Shown here in pieces: positions 45,750-59,036 of a stretch of 64,000 nucleotides of DNA. The stretch is from Variovorax sp. N23 (GTDB lineage Bacteria; Pseudomonadota; Gammaproteobacteria; Burkholderiales; Burkholderiaceae_C). Location: contig NZ_JAOOPY010000007.1 of the NCBI RefSeq assembly GCF_025486315.1, positions 186,001 through 250,000 of the forward strand, read 5' to 3'. The notes below the pieces were generated by a model. It ran no database searches, had not been told where the DNA came from, and was given only the letters and a program-made list of their open reading frames with translations. The position numbers and the translations under genes are program-made. How positions within the stretch are numbered: the stretch's first letter is position 1; each line of letters opens with the position of its first letter.

Positions 45750-45803
45750 GTGATTTCCTTCTGCCTTGCTGTAAATAACTTCTCAGATGGGTCGGCGCGC
45801 GAT

Positions 45804-46172
45804 TTATTCAACCGGTTCGCTGACGCATTGCAATGGGTGGCCGGCCTGGTGGGCCGCCTCCATCACCTGATTGACCTTGGTGGCGGCCATGTCGCGGGAA
45901 TACACCCCGCAGATGCCACGGCCGTCGAGATGGATCTTCAACATGATCTGGGTCGCCGTTTCGCGATCCTTGTTGAAGAACTCCTGAATGACGACGATCA
46001 CGAACTCCATCGGGGTGTAGTCGTCGTTGAGCATCACCACCTGAAACATCTGCGGGGGTGCGGTTTTCTGCGGGCGGCGCTCCAGGACGACCGAATCGCC
46101 ATCGCCCCCCGCGGGCTTGTGGGCCGGCGGTGTGGCGGGTTTCGAGGGGTTTCGGGTTGCCATGAAATTCAT
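45804..46172 (-). CDS. clpS: ClpA adaptor protein ClpS
   Basis: A 122-aa N-degron adaptor. The N-terminal tail is Pro-rich; the core carries [16 protein letters not shown] with the NDD binding-pocket residues, and [22 protein letters not shown]. It delivers N-end-rule substrates to ClpAP. Stop and start lie 54 nt from clpA. Confidence 0.95.
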   Translation of the reverse strand: MNFMATRNPSKPATPPAHKPAGGDGDSVVLERRPQKTAPPQMFQVVMLNDDYTPMEFVIVVIQEFFNKDRETATQIMLKIHLDGRGICGVYSRDMAATKVNQVMEAAHQAGHPLQCVSEPVE

Positions 46173-46275
46173 TCTATCGAGCGAGCAAGCGCCATGCCGG
46201 CGCCAGATGATCTGGCGTCATGTTACGAAGAAAACAAGGGTTCCGAGAAGACGCTTTAGCCAAGTTTTACACGCA

Positions 46276-46310
46276 AGAAAAAGCCCCGGCACCTGGGAAG
46301 GGGCCGGGGC
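46276..46310 (-). terminator. terminator of the monomeric isocitrate dehydrogenase gene
   Basis: GCCCCGGC (46283-46290) pairs with GCCGGGGC (46303-46310). Read on the minus strand the stem is followed by TTTTTCTTG. It lies 45 nt after the stop of the gene at 46356. Confidence 0.85.
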
Positions 46311-46355
46311 GTTGTGTTTTCGCAAACGGACGTGGGGTCCGTCCGCGATCCCTGC

Positions 46356-48587
<2,232 letters not shown>

Positions 48588-48693
48588 GCGGCCTGCATCC
48601 TTGATGTCATAGAGTCTGTGTGTCACCGGCGCCCGCCGGATCGTCGATTATTGTCGCCGCTCGCCGGCCCTTGCGCTGCAGGCGGGGCGACGC

Positions 48694-49953
48694 TCACATG
48701 TTCTCGATCATCACCCGCCCGAAACCCGAGCAGCTGACCTGCGTCGCGCCGTCCATCAGGCGCGCGAAATCGTAGGTGACCTTCTTGCTGAGGATCGATC
48801 GGCGAAGCGACCGGATGATCAGGTCTGCGGCCTCCTTCCAGCCGATGTGGCGCAGCATCATCTCGGCCGAGAGGATCTCCGACAGCGGATTGACGTAGTC
48901 CTTGCCGGCGTACTTCGGCGCCGTCCCGTGCGTGGCCTCGAACATCGCCACCGTGTCGCTCAGGTTGGCACCGGGCGCGATGCCGATGCCACCCACCTGT
49001 GCGGCCAGTGCGTCGGAGAGATAGTCGCCGTTCAGGTTGAGCGTGGCGACCACCGAGTATTCCGCGGGGCGCAACAGGATCTGCTGCATGAAGGCGTCGG
49101 CCACGCGGTCCTTGACCGTGATGGACTTGCCCGTGTGGGGGTTCTTGACCCGCATCCAGGGGCCGCCGTCGATCAACTCCCCGCCGAACTCCTTCGCCGC
49201 GAGGCCATAGCCCCAGTCACGGAAGGCGCCTTCTGTGAACTTCATGATGTTGCCCTTGTGCACGATCGTCACGGAGGGCTTGTCGTGGTCGATCGCATAC
49301 TGGATCGCCTTGCGCATGAGGCGTTCCGTCCCCTCGCGCGACACCGGCTTGATGCCGATGCCGGACGTTTCGGGGAACCGGATCTTCTGGACGCCGAAGT
49401 CGTTCTGCAGGACGGCGATGAGCTTCTTGGCCTGCTCGCTGCCGGCAGCGAACTCGATGCCGGCATAGATATCCTCCGAGTTCTCTCGGAAGAGCACCAT
49501 GTTCGTCTTGTGCGGCTCCTTCAGCGGGCTCGGAACACCGTCGAAATACTGGATCGGCCGGAGGCAGACGTACAGGTCGAGCGCCTGACGCAACGCCACG
49601 TTGAGCGAGCGGATGCCGCCCCCCACCGGCGTGGTCAGCGGGCCCTTGATCGAGACGACGTGGTCGCGCACCGCCTGCACGGTTTCGTCCGGCAGCCATA
49701 CGTCGGGGCCGTAGAGCCGGGTCGACTTCTCGCCGGCGAAAACTTCCATCCAGTGGATTTTTCGGCTGCAGCCGTAGCTTTTGGCCACGGCTGCATCGAC
49801 CACCCGCAGCATGACCGGCGTGATGTCGACGCCGATGCCGTCGCCCTCTATGAAGGGAATGATCGGCTGATCCGGCACACGGAGAGAATTGTCGGCGCTG
49901 ACGGTGATCTTCTGGCCGGCGGATGGAACCTGAATGTGCTGGTAGCTCGACAT
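48694..49953 (-). CDS. icd: dimeric-type NADP-dependent isocitrate dehydrogenase
   Basis: A 419-aa enzyme from ATG 49953, chosen because E. coli Icd (416 aa) aligns from there. [13 protein letters not shown], the phosphorylatable serine loop [15 protein letters not shown] and [12 protein letters not shown] are intact, and [17 protein letters not shown] binds metal. It shares its direction with the monomeric enzyme, 106 nt apart. The retained Ser loop would allow AceK control if aceK is present elsewhere. Confidence 0.95.
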   Translation of the reverse strand: MSSYQHIQVPSAGQKITVSADNSLRVPDQPIIPFIEGDGIGVDITPVMLRVVDAAVAKSYGCSRKIHWMEVFAGEKSTRLYGPDVWLPDETVQAVRDHVVSIKGPLTTPVGGGIRSLNVALRQALDLYVCLRPIQYFDGVPSPLKEPHKTNMVLFRENSEDIYAGIEFAAGSEQAKKLIAVLQNDFGVQKIRFPETSGIGIKPVSREGTERLMRKAIQYAIDHDKPSVTIVHKGNIMKFTEGAFRDWGYGLAAKEFGGELIDGGPWMRVKNPHTGKSITVKDRVADAFMQQILLRPAEYSVVATLNLNGDYLSDALAAQVGGIGIAPGANLSDTVAMFEATHGTAPKYAGKDYVNPLSEILSAEMMLRHIGWKEAADLIIRSLRRSILSKKVTYDFARLMDGATQVSCSGFGRVMIENM

Positions 49954-50141
49954 GGGGCGGAGTTGCTCCGAGGTGACATTTGATGGTCGAAGCGACTTCA
50001 ACCGCTGTTATTAGCCTTAGAATTTTAGACGCAAGCAATCATGTCGAAAGCCGTGTCAACCGCGGTCGATGCGGCTTCGTTGTTTGCTGACCTTCTGCTG
50101 GGCGGAAGGCGTAATCACTCAACTCCTCGAGGAATTTCTAA

Positions 50142-50459
50142 ATGAACAAAGCTCTCGCAGTCCTGATCGCTGGTCTTTTTGCTGCAGGCGCCTACGCCCA
50201 GACCCCCACGGCTGAGAAAGCGCCTGTGACCAACACGACGCCCCAGGCACGCGCCGAAGCCAAGGTGGCGAACAAGCCTGCCGGTCAAGTGAAGGCAGGC
50301 GCCGGCGGCGATATCAACAAGGTGCCTGAAGGCGGTGCCATCGGCACCGACAAGGCCGCTGTCGCCGGCGAAAAGCGCGCTGAAACGCGTGATACCCGCC
50401 GTCGCAACAAGGACGGCTCGGTCAAGCGCAAGTCGACCCAGGGCGGCACGCCCAACTAA
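50142..50459 (+). CDS. small exported Ala/Lys-rich protein
   Basis: A 105-aa protein. Residues 1-19 form a signal peptide ending AYA. The mature part is low-complexity, rich in Ala, Lys, Gly and Thr, with a basic tail (DTRRRNKDGSVKRK), and looks disordered. There are no domains. A perfect UUCG terminator follows. Function unknown; probably periplasmic. Confidence 0.75.
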   Translation: MNKALAVLIAGLFAAGAYAQTPTAEKAPVTNTTPQARAEAKVANKPAGQVKAGAGGDINKVPEGGAIGTDKAAVAGEKRAETRDTRRRNKDGSVKRKSTQGGTPN

Positions 50460-50479
50460 TTGGGGCTGCACACAAAAAA

Positions 50480-50504
50480 AGCGTTCTTCGGAACGCTTTT
50501 TTTT
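50480..50504 (+). terminator. UUCG-loop terminator
   Basis: AGCGTTC-TTCG-GAACGCT followed by an 8-T run, 21 nt after the small exported protein stop. Confidence 0.9.
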
Positions 50505-50599
50505 GGCCTGCATCAAAGCTTTTTCCCAGCCGACAGCGTATCTCTCTCGAATTGGGTAGGCTTTCATCCCTCTTTTTCATTTTTGAATTCCTTCGCATC

Positions 50600-51049
50600 A
50601 TGTTTTCGCGTGTCATTGCCCTGCTTTCCCTGTGCCTGCTGCCTTTTGCTGCGCTTTCCCAGGAAGCCCAGACGGATCTGCCCCGCGTCAAGTTGTCGGC
50701 GGGCATGTACCAGATCGACGCGCAGGTCGCGCAGACGCCCCTGCAGCAGCAGGTCGGCCTCATGTACCGCAAGGAGATGCCACAGGCCGAGGGGATGCTG
50801 TTCGTCTTCGAGCAGCCATCGACCCAGTGCTTCTGGATGAAGAACACGCTGCTGCCTCTGTCGGCCGCATTCGTCGCCGACGACGGCCGCATCGTCAACA
50901 TCGTCGACATGCAGCCGCTCACGCTCGAATCGCACTGCTCGGCTGAGCCGGTGCGCTTCGTCCTGGAAATGAACCAGGGCTGGTTCGCCCGAAAGAACAT
51001 CAAGAAGAACGCCAGGCTGGGCGGCGCCCCTTTCCAGCTCGGACGCTGA
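50600..51049 (+). CDS. DUF192 exported protein
   Basis: A 149-aa protein from ATG 50600 with a signal peptide (FSRVIALLSLCLLPFAALS). The DUF192 core is complete: QVGLMYRKEMP, GMLFVFEQPS, CFWMKNTLLPLSAAFVADDG, NIVDMQPLT and VLEMNQGWF. The function of the family is uncertain. The frame is open upstream, but the signal peptide begins at this ATG. Confidence 0.85.
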   Translation: MFSRVIALLSLCLLPFAALSQEAQTDLPRVKLSAGMYQIDAQVAQTPLQQQVGLMYRKEMPQAEGMLFVFEQPSTQCFWMKNTLLPLSAAFVADDGRIVNIVDMQPLTLESHCSAEPVRFVLEMNQGWFARKNIKKNARLGGAPFQLGR

Positions 51050-51076
51050 GCGGCCGGTGCACGGCATCAGGACGAA

Positions 51077-51103
51077 AGAAAGCCGGCACGAAGCCGGCTT
51101 TCT
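51077..51103. terminator. bidirectional terminator between DUF192 gene and sodB
   Basis: AGAAAGCCGGC, loop acgaa, GCCGGCTTTCT: an 11-bp stem with pyrimidine-rich 3' side in both directions, 27 nt after the DUF192 stop and 20 nt after the convergent sodB stop. Confidence 0.8.
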
Positions 51104-51123
51104 CTTGAGGGCGGAACCCGGAC

Positions 51124-51705
51124 TTAAGCGAAGTTCTTCTGCGCGAAGCCCCAGTTGACCAGCTTGGCCAGGAAGGTCTCGACGAACTTCGGGCGCAGGT
51201 TGCGGTAGTCGATGTAGTACGCGTGCTCCCAGACGTCGACCGTGAGCAGCGCCTTGTCGGCGGTCGTGAGCGGCGTGCCGGCAGCGCCGGTGTTCACGAT
51301 GTCGACGGTGCCATCGGCCTTCTTCACGAGCCAGGTCCAGCCGGAGCCGAAGTTGCCGACGGCCGACTTCACGAAGGCTTCCTTGAAGGCATCGTAGCTG
51401 CCCCACTTGGCATCGATCGCCTTGGCCAGTTCACCGGTCGGTGCACCGCCGCCCTGCGGCTTCATGCAGTTCCAGAAGAAGGTGTGGTTCCAGATCTGTG
51501 CGGAGTTGTTGTAGATGCCGCCACTGGACTTCTTGATGATGTCCTCGAGCGTCATGTTCTCGAACTCGGTGCCCTTCTGCAGGTTGTTCAGGTTCACGAC
51601 GTAAGCATTGTGGTGCTTGCCGTAGTGGTACTCGAGCGTTTCCTTCGAGTACTCGGGCGCGAGGGCGTCGAGGGCGTAGGGGAGAGGAGGAAGGACGTGT
51701 TCCAT
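51124..51705 (-). CDS. sodB: superoxide dismutase (Fe type)
   Basis: A 193-aa enzyme. Metal ligands lie in [23 protein letters not shown] and [14 protein letters not shown]. The length and the GGG-A pattern ([10 protein letters not shown]) favour the Fe class. It detoxifies superoxide in the cytoplasm. It is monocistronic, between the bidirectional terminator and xseA. Confidence 0.95.
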   Translation of the reverse strand: MEHVLPPLPYALDALAPEYSKETLEYHYGKHHNAYVVNLNNLQKGTEFENMTLEDIIKKSSGGIYNNSAQIWNHTFFWNCMKPQGGGAPTGELAKAIDAKWGSYDAFKEAFVKSAVGNFGSGWTWLVKKADGTVDIVNTGAAGTPLTTADKALLTVDVWEHAYYIDYRNLRPKFVETFLAKLVNWGFAQKNFA

Positions 51706-51754
51706 GTTCTTGGCTCGTGGGTTGGTTGTGGAATGGAGGGATTCTAGAAAGTAT

Positions 51755-53065
51755 TCAGATGCCCTGCGTCGGCGGTGGCGCCGTGTTGACGGCGGTGACG
51801 TTCAGATCGAGGCTGCCATCGGCCAGACGTGCCGTCAATGCATCCCCGGCCGTGATGTCCGAGCTGCTTGTCACGGCACGGCCCCGTGCGTCGAGCAGCC
51901 AGGCATAGCCGCGCTGAAGCACCTGGGCGGGGTCGAGAAGACGCAGTCGATCGCTCAACCGGTCGAGGTGTTCCCGATGCCGCCGCACCCCGCCCTGCCA
52001 CAGCGCGGGCCAGCCTTGCTGCGTCATCCGTGCGTGCTGCGCGAGCCGCTGGTGTTGCGCCGCGACGGCATAGCGCAGGCGCTGCGCCTCCCGGCCCAGA
52101 CGCAACTGCTGACGCAGCACCGCGGACGAGGGGCGACCGAGTCGCCCGGCTGCCAGATCCAGCCTTTGACCGAGCAGGTCGAGCCGCCCACCGACGGCGT
52201 CCTGCAGTCTGCCCTCGATCAAATCCAACGCCCCGAGCCAGACATCGCGCGGCGCGGACACGAGCTCCGCCGCCGCGGTCGGGGTCGGCGCGCGCAGGTC
52301 CGCGCAGAAGTCGGCGATGGTGAAGTCGGTCTCATGGCCGACCCCGCAGACCACAGGCACAGGACTTCGCGCGATGGTTCGCGCCAGGGTTTCGTCGTTG
52401 AAGGCCCAGAGGTCCTCGATCGAACCGCCGCCGCGCACCAGCAGGATCACGTCGACCGGTTGCGGTGACGTCCAGAGCGATTGCAAGGCCCGCACCAGTT
52501 CGGCCGGCGCGCCCGCGCCCTGCACCGCCGCCGGGGCCAGCACCACGGGAATGTGCGGCACCCGGCGGCGCAGGGCGGTCACCACGTCGTGCAGCGCCGC
52601 GGCACCCAGCGACGTGACCACGCCGACGGCACGCGGCATGGCGGGCAAGGACCGCTTTCGCGCGGGGTCGAACAGCCCCTCGGCCTCGAGCTTGGCCTTG
52701 CGCTGCAGGAACTGCTCGAACAGCGCCCCCTGCCCTGCACGCGCCAGGCTTTCGACCACCAGCTGCAGGTCACCACGCGGTTCGTAGACGGCCAGCCGGC
52801 CGCGCACCTCGACCTGATCGCCATCGCGCGGCGTGAAGTCCACCAGGCTGGCAGCGCGTCGGAACATGGCGCAGCGCAGTTGCCCGGATGCGTCCTTGAG
52901 CGCGAAGTAGCAGTGGCCGCTGGCCGCACGCGAGAAACCCGAGATCTCTCCCTGCACGGTGACCGGGTTGAAGCGCGCGTCCAACGCATCGGCCACTGCG
53001 TGACACAGCGCGCCGACCGCCCACACGCGCGGTATCGCGCCGCGCGACGCCTCGGCATCGATCAC
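51755..53065 (-). CDS. xseA: exodeoxyribonuclease VII large subunit
   Basis: A 436-aa protein from GTG 53065. The N-terminal OB fold reads [24 protein letters not shown]; the catalytic region includes [19 protein letters not shown] and [13 protein letters not shown]. It degrades single-stranded DNA with XseB (not in the window). It is divergent from exbB. Confidence 0.95.
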   Translation of the reverse strand: MIDAEASRGAIPRVWAVGALCHAVADALDARFNPVTVQGEISGFSRAASGHCYFALKDASGQLRCAMFRRAASLVDFTPRDGDQVEVRGRLAVYEPRGDLQLVVESLARAGQGALFEQFLQRKAKLEAEGLFDPARKRSLPAMPRAVGVVTSLGAAALHDVVTALRRRVPHIPVVLAPAAVQGAGAPAELVRALQSLWTSPQPVDVILLVRGGGSIEDLWAFNDETLARTIARSPVPVVCGVGHETDFTIADFCADLRAPTPTAAAELVSAPRDVWLGALDLIEGRLQDAVGGRLDLLGQRLDLAAGRLGRPSSAVLRQQLRLGREAQRLRYAVAAQHQRLAQHARMTQQGWPALWQGGVRRHREHLDRLSDRLRLLDPAQVLQRGYAWLLDARGRAVTSSSDITAGDALTARLADGSLDLNVTAVNTAPPPTQGI

Positions 53066-53268
53066 GACGCAGCGCTCTCGGCGGCAGGCACTCTTCCACA
53101 GTGCATCGCATGCACGGTGCCCTGCCCCACACGCGACTCAGCGAGGCGCAGCTTGTGGTGCAAGTTGTTGATTTCAATCGGGAAACTGCTGCTCAAAATT
53201 CGATCGTCCTAATGCAAGGCCCTGTTCATGCGGGTGCGCGGCAGTTGCCAACGCAGTTAATCACAAAG

Positions 53269-53277
53269 TTATCCACA
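53269..53277 (+). promoter_or_regulatory. DnaA-box-like 9-mer in the xseA-exbB intergenic region
   Basis: TTATCCACA matches the DnaA-box consensus exactly. It is single, and no origin features (AT-rich repeats, clustered boxes, dnaA/dnaN) surround it. The 311-nt divergent gap holds the promoters of xseA and exbB and nothing else I can identify. Confidence 0.35.
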
Positions 53278-53376
53278 GAAACTGTGCGCCATCGCCGACG
53301 GGGATGACGCTCGTTTTCTTTTGTTGCCGCGGGTGATAATCGCCGCGCATTTGCAATCCATGGGCCGGAGGATTTC

Positions 53377-54009
53377 TTGTTTTCCATCATAGTTGCTGCG
53401 GGCTGGCCGATCTGGCCGCTGCTCGCCTGTTCGGTGCTGGCCTTGGCTCTGGTGATCGAACGTTTCGCCAGCCTGAAGACGGCGCGTGTCCTGCCGCCCA
53501 AGTTGCTCGATGAAGCCATCACGGTCTCGCGCAACGCGGTACCGGGCCCCGACGTCGTGACCAAGCTCGAAAAGAATTCCGCGCTGGGTGAAGTGCTCGC
53601 CTCCGGGTTTCGGGCGCTCAACGCCGACCCGCGCTGCAGCGAGGAAGACGTGCGCGCCGCCATGGAAGCCTCCGGTCGCACGGTGGCCCACCGACTGGAG
53701 CGCTGGCTCCCCGCGCTCGCCACCATCGCGTCGGCTGCGCCGCTGCTCGGCCTGCTGGGCACCGTGATCGGCATGATCGAGATCTTCGGCTCGCAATCGC
53801 CGGCCGGCGGCGCGGTGGGTTCGGGCAACCCGGCGCAACTGGCGCACGGGATCTCGATCGCGCTCTACAACACCGCCTTCGGCCTGATCGTCGCCATCCC
53901 CACGCTGATCTTCTGGCGCTACTTTCGCACGCGGGTCGACGAGTACCTGCTGAACCTCGAACTCGCCGGTGAGCGCTTCGCGCGGCATCTCAACGCACTG
54001 CGCAAGTGA
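53377..54009 (+). CDS. exbB: ExbB/TolQ-family proton channel protein
   Basis: A 210-aa inner-membrane protein from TTG 53377 with GGAGG 5 nt upstream. Three transmembrane helices: about 8-30, 115-140 (LPALATIASAAPLLGLLGTVIGMIEI) and 155-180 (GISIALYNTAFGLIVAIPTLIFW). With ExbD it uses the proton gradient to energise TonB transport. exbD starts 8 nt after its stop. Confidence 0.9.
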   Translation: MFSIIVAAGWPIWPLLACSVLALALVIERFASLKTARVLPPKLLDEAITVSRNAVPGPDVVTKLEKNSALGEVLASGFRALNADPRCSEEDVRAAMEASGRTVAHRLERWLPALATIASAAPLLGLLGTVIGMIEIFGSQSPAGGAVGSGNPAQLAHGISIALYNTAFGLIVAIPTLIFWRYFRTRVDEYLLNLELAGERFARHLNALRK

Positions 54010-54016
54010 GCCCGTG

Positions 54017-54454
54017 ATGAAGCCCGGCCGCATGCACTTCCGCCACGGCTCGCGCGACGAGCCGGAGATCAACCTGATCCCGTTCATCGACGTGTTGCTG
54101 GTCGTGCTGATCTTCCTGATGCTGTCGACCACCTACAGCAAGTTCACCGAGATGCAATTGCGCCTGCCCGTGGCCGATGCCGAGCCGCAGCGCGACTACC
54201 CGAAGGAAGTGATCGTCGCCGTGTCGGCCGACGGTCGCTACTCGATCAACCGGAATGTGCTGCCCGACCGCAGCGTCGAGACGGTCGCCGCCGCGCTGAC
54301 GGCGGCGGGCGGCACCAAGGACAGCGTGGTCATCATCAGCGCTGACGCCAGTGCTGCGCACCAGGCCGTGATCACCGTGATGGAGGCCGCACGCCGGGCC
54401 GGCATGGTGCAGATCACCTTCGCCACGCAGTCCGCCGCGCAGGCGGGGCGCTGA
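54017..54454 (+). CDS. exbD: ExbD/TolR-family protein
   Basis: A 145-aa protein from ATG 54017. A single transmembrane helix ([20 protein letters not shown], about 19-38) carries the conserved Asp of the proton path (FIDVLLV). The periplasmic domain follows. It partners ExbB; lpxK follows with 1 nt between stop and start. Confidence 0.9.
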   Translation: MKPGRMHFRHGSRDEPEINLIPFIDVLLVVLIFLMLSTTYSKFTEMQLRLPVADAEPQRDYPKEVIVAVSADGRYSINRNVLPDRSVETVAAALTAAGGTKDSVVIISADASAAHQAVITVMEAARRAGMVQITFATQSAAQAGR

Positions 54455-54455
54455 C

Positions 54456-55436
54456 TTGCCGCTGCAGCGCGCCTGGCTGGAGCGAGGCGCGGTCGCGCGA
54501 CTGCTGTGGCCGCTGTCACGACTTTTCGGCCTGCTCGCGGCGCTGCGCCGCGCGTTGTACCGGGTGGGCTGGCTGCGCACCGAGCGCGCCAGCGTGCCGG
54601 TCGTGGTGGTGGGCAACGTGGTCGCCGGCGGTGCGGGCAAGACGCCGGTCGTGATGGCCATCGTCGAACATCTGCGCGCCCGCGGCGTGCGGGCCGGGGT
54701 GATCTCGCGCGGCCATGGCCGCCGCACTACCGACTGTCGCGAGGTGCGCGACGACAGCGATCCGCGCGACGTCGGCGACGAACCGGCGCTGGTACGCCGC
54801 TCGACCCGGGCACCGGTGTTCGTCGCCACGCGGCGCATCGATGCCGCGCGCGCGCTGACGGCGGCCTACCCGGACGTCCGCCTGATCGTCAGCGACGACG
54901 GCCTGCAGCATCTGGCGCTGGCGCGCGACGTCGAGATCTGCGTCTTCGACGACCGCGGCATCGGCAATGGCTGGCTGCTGCCGGCCGGGCCGCTGCGCGA
55001 GGCGTGGCCGCGGGCCTGCGACCTAGTGCTGCACACGGGGTCCCGGCCGGCCTTCGCCGGCTTCACGGCGCGACGTTCGCTCGCCGACTCGGCCATGTCC
55101 GCGCAAGGCGCCACCGTGCCGCTCGCAGAATTGGTCGGTCGGCCGTTGATCGCCGTGGCCGGCATCGCCAGGCCCGAATCCTTCTTCCAGATGCTGCGCG
55201 ACAAGGGCTTGACGCCCACTCGCTGCATCGCCCTGCCCGATCACCACGACTTCGACGATTGGGCGCCGATCGCCGCAGGCGACGGCACCGTGCTGTGCAC
55301 CGAGAAAGACGCGCTCAAGCTCTGGCGCCGACAGCCGGACGCGCTCGCGGTGCCGCTGCGCTTCGAGCCGGTGCCGGCCTTTCTGGCGGCGCTCGATGCA
55401 AAGCTATCATCGCTCGATGGACACCAAGCTTCTTGA
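54456..55436 (+). CDS. lpxK: tetraacyldisaccharide 4'-kinase
   Basis: A 326-aa inner-membrane-associated kinase from TTG 54456. Walker A is [14 protein letters not shown], after an N-terminal membrane-interacting helix. Downstream [20 protein letters not shown] carries the DDGLQH motif. It phosphorylates lipid A disaccharide. Its end overlaps the Trm112 gene by 20 nt. Confidence 0.95.
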   Translation: MPLQRAWLERGAVARLLWPLSRLFGLLAALRRALYRVGWLRTERASVPVVVVGNVVAGGAGKTPVVMAIVEHLRARGVRAGVISRGHGRRTTDCREVRDDSDPRDVGDEPALVRRSTRAPVFVATRRIDAARALTAAYPDVRLIVSDDGLQHLALARDVEICVFDDRGIGNGWLLPAGPLREAWPRACDLVLHTGSRPAFAGFTARRSLADSAMSAQGATVPLAELVGRPLIAVAGIARPESFFQMLRDKGLTPTRCIALPDHHDFDDWAPIAAGDGTVLCTEKDALKLWRRQPDALAVPLRFEPVPAFLAALDAKLSSLDGHQAS

Positions 55437-55599
55437 ACTGCTCGTCTGCCCCGTGACCAAGGGCCCGCTGACCTGGGACGCCGAGAAAAAGGAACTGGTC
55501 TCGCGCAGCGCACGGCTGGCCTACCCGGTGCGCGACGGCATTCCCGTGCTGCTCGAGAACGAAGCGCGCACCCTGTCGGACGACGAACTCGGCCTTTAA
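55417..55599 (+). CDS. Trm112-family protein (YcaR-like)
   Basis: A 60-aa protein from ATG 55417, inside the lpxK 3' end. [15 protein letters not shown] and [11 protein letters not shown] match the YcaR/Trm112 family, which occurs between lpxK and kdsB in many proteobacteria. Only one Cys is present, so the zinc knuckle is not complete. kdsB starts at its last base. Confidence 0.9.
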   Translation: MDTKLLELLVCPVTKGPLTWDAEKKELVSRSARLAYPVRDGIPVLLENEARTLSDDELGL

Positions 55600-56363
55600 T
55601 GCCCTTCATCGTCCTGATTCCGGCGCGGCTGGCGTCCACGCGCCTGCCCGACAAACCACTCGCCGATATCGCCGGTGTGCCCATGGTCGTGCGGGTGGCG
55701 CAGCGCGCGCAGGCATCCGGCGCCTCGCGCATCGTCGTCGCAGCGGACGATGCACGCATCGTCGAGGCCTGTGCCGCACACGGCATCGACGCCCTGCTGA
55801 CCCGCACCGACCACCCGAGCGGCAGCGATCGCCTGGCCGAGGCCTGCACGCGACTCGCGCTGCCGGACGATGCGGTCGTCGTGAACGTGCAGGGCGACGA
55901 GCCCCTCATCGACCCGGCGCTGATCGATGCGGTGGCGGCTGAACTCGCGGCGCAACCGGATGCGGTCATGAGCACCGCCGCGCACGCGATCGACACGTCC
56001 ACCGACTTCGGCAATCCGAACGTGGTGAAGGTGGTGCTCGACGCACGCGGCTTCGCGCTGTACTTCAGCCGCGCGCCGATTCCCTGGTGGCGCGACGCAC
56101 GCGCGTCGACCGACGGGCCCGCGCTGCCGACGGCGCCGGCACCACTGCGGCACATCGGCATCTACGGCTATCGCGCAGGCTTCATCCGGAAGTTTCCGAC
56201 GCTGGCGCCGGCCCCCATCGAGGCCACCGAAGCGCTCGAACAGTTGCGGGCGCTGTGGCACGGCTTTCGCATCGCGGTGCACGTCAGCGACCACCGTCCA
56301 GGGCCGGGCATCGACACGCCGGACGACCTGGCACGCGTGCGTGCGCTGTTCGCCGGTCGCTGA
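55599..56363 (+). CDS. kdsB: CMP-KDO synthetase
   Basis: A 254-aa cytidylyltransferase. The nucleotide-binding start [18 protein letters not shown] is intact, followed by [11 protein letters not shown] and [11 protein letters not shown]. It activates KDO for LPS inner core synthesis. It overlaps the Trm112 gene by one base (TAATG). Confidence 0.95.
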   Translation: MPFIVLIPARLASTRLPDKPLADIAGVPMVVRVAQRAQASGASRIVVAADDARIVEACAAHGIDALLTRTDHPSGSDRLAEACTRLALPDDAVVVNVQGDEPLIDPALIDAVAAELAAQPDAVMSTAAHAIDTSTDFGNPNVVKVVLDARGFALYFSRAPIPWWRDARASTDGPALPTAPAPLRHIGIYGYRAGFIRKFPTLAPAPIEATEALEQLRALWHGFRIAVHVSDHRPGPGIDTPDDLARVRALFAGR

Positions 56364-56465
56364 GGTGTCTTTCGCGGGCATTTCGCACGGGTGCGCATGC
56401 TATCCTCGACGCAACTCCGCCCTGCCCCTTGCCCTCGTGGCCGGCTTGGCGTGACAGAAATCTAA

Positions 56466-57140
<675 letters not shown>

Positions 57141-57187
57141 AACGCCCGTCAGGCCGGGCTCGAGCGCAGCCCGCTCGGCCTGCGTCG

Positions 57188-58180
57188 TCAGCGCACGCGC
57201 GCCACCAGCAATTCCAGGATCAGCGCGACGCGCGCCTTCACCGGCGTGAGCGCACCAGCGTCGCGAATCGCCGCGTGTGAGGCGCCCACGATGCGCCCCT
57301 GTGCGCAACGCGTGGCGCGCAGCACCGCGATGCCCGCCGCCTGCGCGCGCAGGGCCGCGACTTCGATCGTGTGGTGCACCGTGCCGTTGCCCGTCGCCGC
57401 CAGCACGAGGCCGTCGACCGCATGCGCAGCATGGGACTGCCGCGCGTGCACCAGCGCATCGATCAGCAGCCCCTGCGCGCCCGCGTGGCTGGTCAGGATC
57501 TCGACCCGCGGCCACACAAAGGGTTCGGTCGCGATGACGGCGTCGAGGCGGGCCGGCGCAGCGTCCGCCGGCTCCGGCCAGGCACGGAGCGCGCGAAGGG
57601 CGCCCTCTTCCACATAGCCCAGCGGCCCGGCGTCGCCCGAATCGAATGCGTCCAGACGGTAGGTGTGCACCTTCTGCACGTCGAGCGACCGATGGACCGT
57701 GCCGGCGCACACCACCGTCACGCCGCTCGCACCGGGCCAGGCCGCGAGGCCGATCGCGTCACGCAGGTTCTGCGGGCCGTCGGGCACCAGCGCGCTCGCC
57801 GGTCGCATCGCGCAGGTGAGCACCACCGGCTTGGTCGGGCTCAGCACGGACTGCAGGAAGAACGCGGTCTCCTCCAGCGTGTCGGTGCCGTGCGTGATCA
57901 CGATGCCGCACACATCCTCGCGCGCCAGCGCCTCGGCGCAGCGGGTGGCGAGCGCCTGCCAGACCTCGAAGTCCATGTCCTTGCTGTCGAGCTGCGCGAC
58001 CTGCTCGGCCCACACCGGCAGGCCGGGCGGCAGATCGAGCCCCCGCAGCAGGACGTCGACGCCCACCTCGCCCGCTGTGTAGCCGACGTTGTCGGAGGCG
58101 GACGCCGCCCGTCCGGCGATCGTGCCGCCCGTGCCCAGAACGAGCACGCCCGGTGTGCCCGGGACGCTTTTGTTCACCAT
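57188..58180 (-). CDS. asparaginase family protein
   Basis: A 330-aa amidohydrolase from ATG 58180 (MVNKSVPG). The two threonine motifs are present: VLGTGGTIAG at the N-terminus and VITHGTDTLEETAFF near 96. There is no signal peptide, so cytoplasmic type I-like. It hydrolyses asparagine or a related amide. Divergent from lexA; the SOS box lies between them, 21 nt upstream of this start. Confidence 0.9.
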   Translation of the reverse strand: MVNKSVPGTPGVLVLGTGGTIAGRAASASDNVGYTAGEVGVDVLLRGLDLPPGLPVWAEQVAQLDSKDMDFEVWQALATRCAEALAREDVCGIVITHGTDTLEETAFFLQSVLSPTKPVVLTCAMRPASALVPDGPQNLRDAIGLAAWPGASGVTVVCAGTVHRSLDVQKVHTYRLDAFDSGDAGPLGYVEEGALRALRAWPEPADAAPARLDAVIATEPFVWPRVEILTSHAGAQGLLIDALVHARQSHAAHAVDGLVLAATGNGTVHHTIEVAALRAQAAGIAVLRATRCAQGRIVGASHAAIRDAGALTPVKARVALILELLVARVR

Positions 58181-58200
58181 GTCTTGCAAAGTCCGGAAAA

Positions 58201-58216
58201 CTGTTTAAAAATACAG
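58201..58216. promoter_or_regulatory. LexA binding site (SOS box)
   Basis: CTGT-N8-ACAG with an AT-rich centre (TTAAAAAT), a perfect match to the proteobacterial SOS box, 34 nt upstream of the lexA ATG. It implies LexA autoregulation, and could also affect the divergent asparaginase promoter. Confidence 0.9.
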
Positions 58217-58250
58217 GTACTGGATATGCAACCAGCACCAAGGAGTTCAC

Positions 58251-58925
58251 ATGCAGTTCGCCGTCAAGCTTACCGCCCGTCAGCAGCAGATTCTGGACCT
58301 GATCCGCAGCACCATCGCGCAGACCGGTGCGCCGCCGACGCGCGCCGAAATCGCCGCCGAACTGGGCTTCAAGTCGGCCAATGCGGCCGAGGAACACCTG
58401 CAGGCGCTGGCACGCAAAGGCGCGATCGAACTGCTCAGCGGCACCTCCCGCGGCATCCGGCTGAAGGGGGACGCGCTGCGTTCGCTCAACGAGTCGCGCG
58501 ACAACCAGTTTTCGCTGTCGCTGCCGGGCATGGCCCAGCTGGCGTTGCCGCTGGTGGGTCGCGTGGCGGCGGGTTCGCCGATCCTCGCGCAGGAGCATGT
58601 GGACCAGACCTACTACGTCGAGAACACGCTGTTCCAGCATCAGCCCGACTACCTGCTCAAGGTGCGCGGCATGTCGATGCGCGATGCCGGCATCATGGAC
58701 GGCGACCTGCTCGCCGTGCAGTCCACCAAGGAAGCGCGCAACGGCCAGATCGTGGTCGCGCGCCTGGGCGACGAAGTGACCGTCAAGCGCCTCAAGCGCA
58801 ACAAGCAGGTGATCGAGCTGCACGCTGAGAACCCTGACTACCCCACCATCGTGGTTCAGCCCGGCGAACCCTTCGAGATCGAAGGCCTGGCCGTCGGGTT
58901 GATCCGCAACACCATGCTGATGTAG
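58251..58925 (+). CDS. lexA: LexA repressor
   Basis: A 224-aa protein. The N-terminal winged helix is at 1-70 ([23 protein letters not shown]). The self-cleavage site is Ala 107-Gly 108 (RVAAGSP), with catalytic Ser 142 and Lys 179 at the same spacing as E. coli LexA (84, 119, 156). It represses SOS genes. AGGAG lies 5 nt upstream of the ATG. Confidence 0.95.
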   Translation: MQFAVKLTARQQQILDLIRSTIAQTGAPPTRAEIAAELGFKSANAAEEHLQALARKGAIELLSGTSRGIRLKGDALRSLNESRDNQFSLSLPGMAQLALPLVGRVAAGSPILAQEHVDQTYYVENTLFQHQPDYLLKVRGMSMRDAGIMDGDLLAVQSTKEARNGQIVVARLGDEVTVKRLKRNKQVIELHAENPDYPTIVVQPGEPFEIEGLAVGLIRNTMLM

Positions 58926-59036
58926 TGCATCGCAAGGGCTGCAACAGGTGGCGGGCGTATGGCAATCAGGCCATCACCCTGTCGCAGTCCCATCCAGCAA
59001 TCCTGCCTGTGTTCAACCTCTGACCTTGGAGTTCGC

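Noticed and set aside
41949..46259. 1436-aa plus-strand open frame
   Set aside because: It is antisense to cls, clpA and clpS, with the His/Val/Arg/Gln-rich composition typical of reverse-strand shadows.
53269..53277. Replication origin at the TTATCCACA site
   Set aside because: Only one box, with no AT-rich unwinding repeats or dnaA/dnaN genes; a 9-mer occurs by chance often enough.
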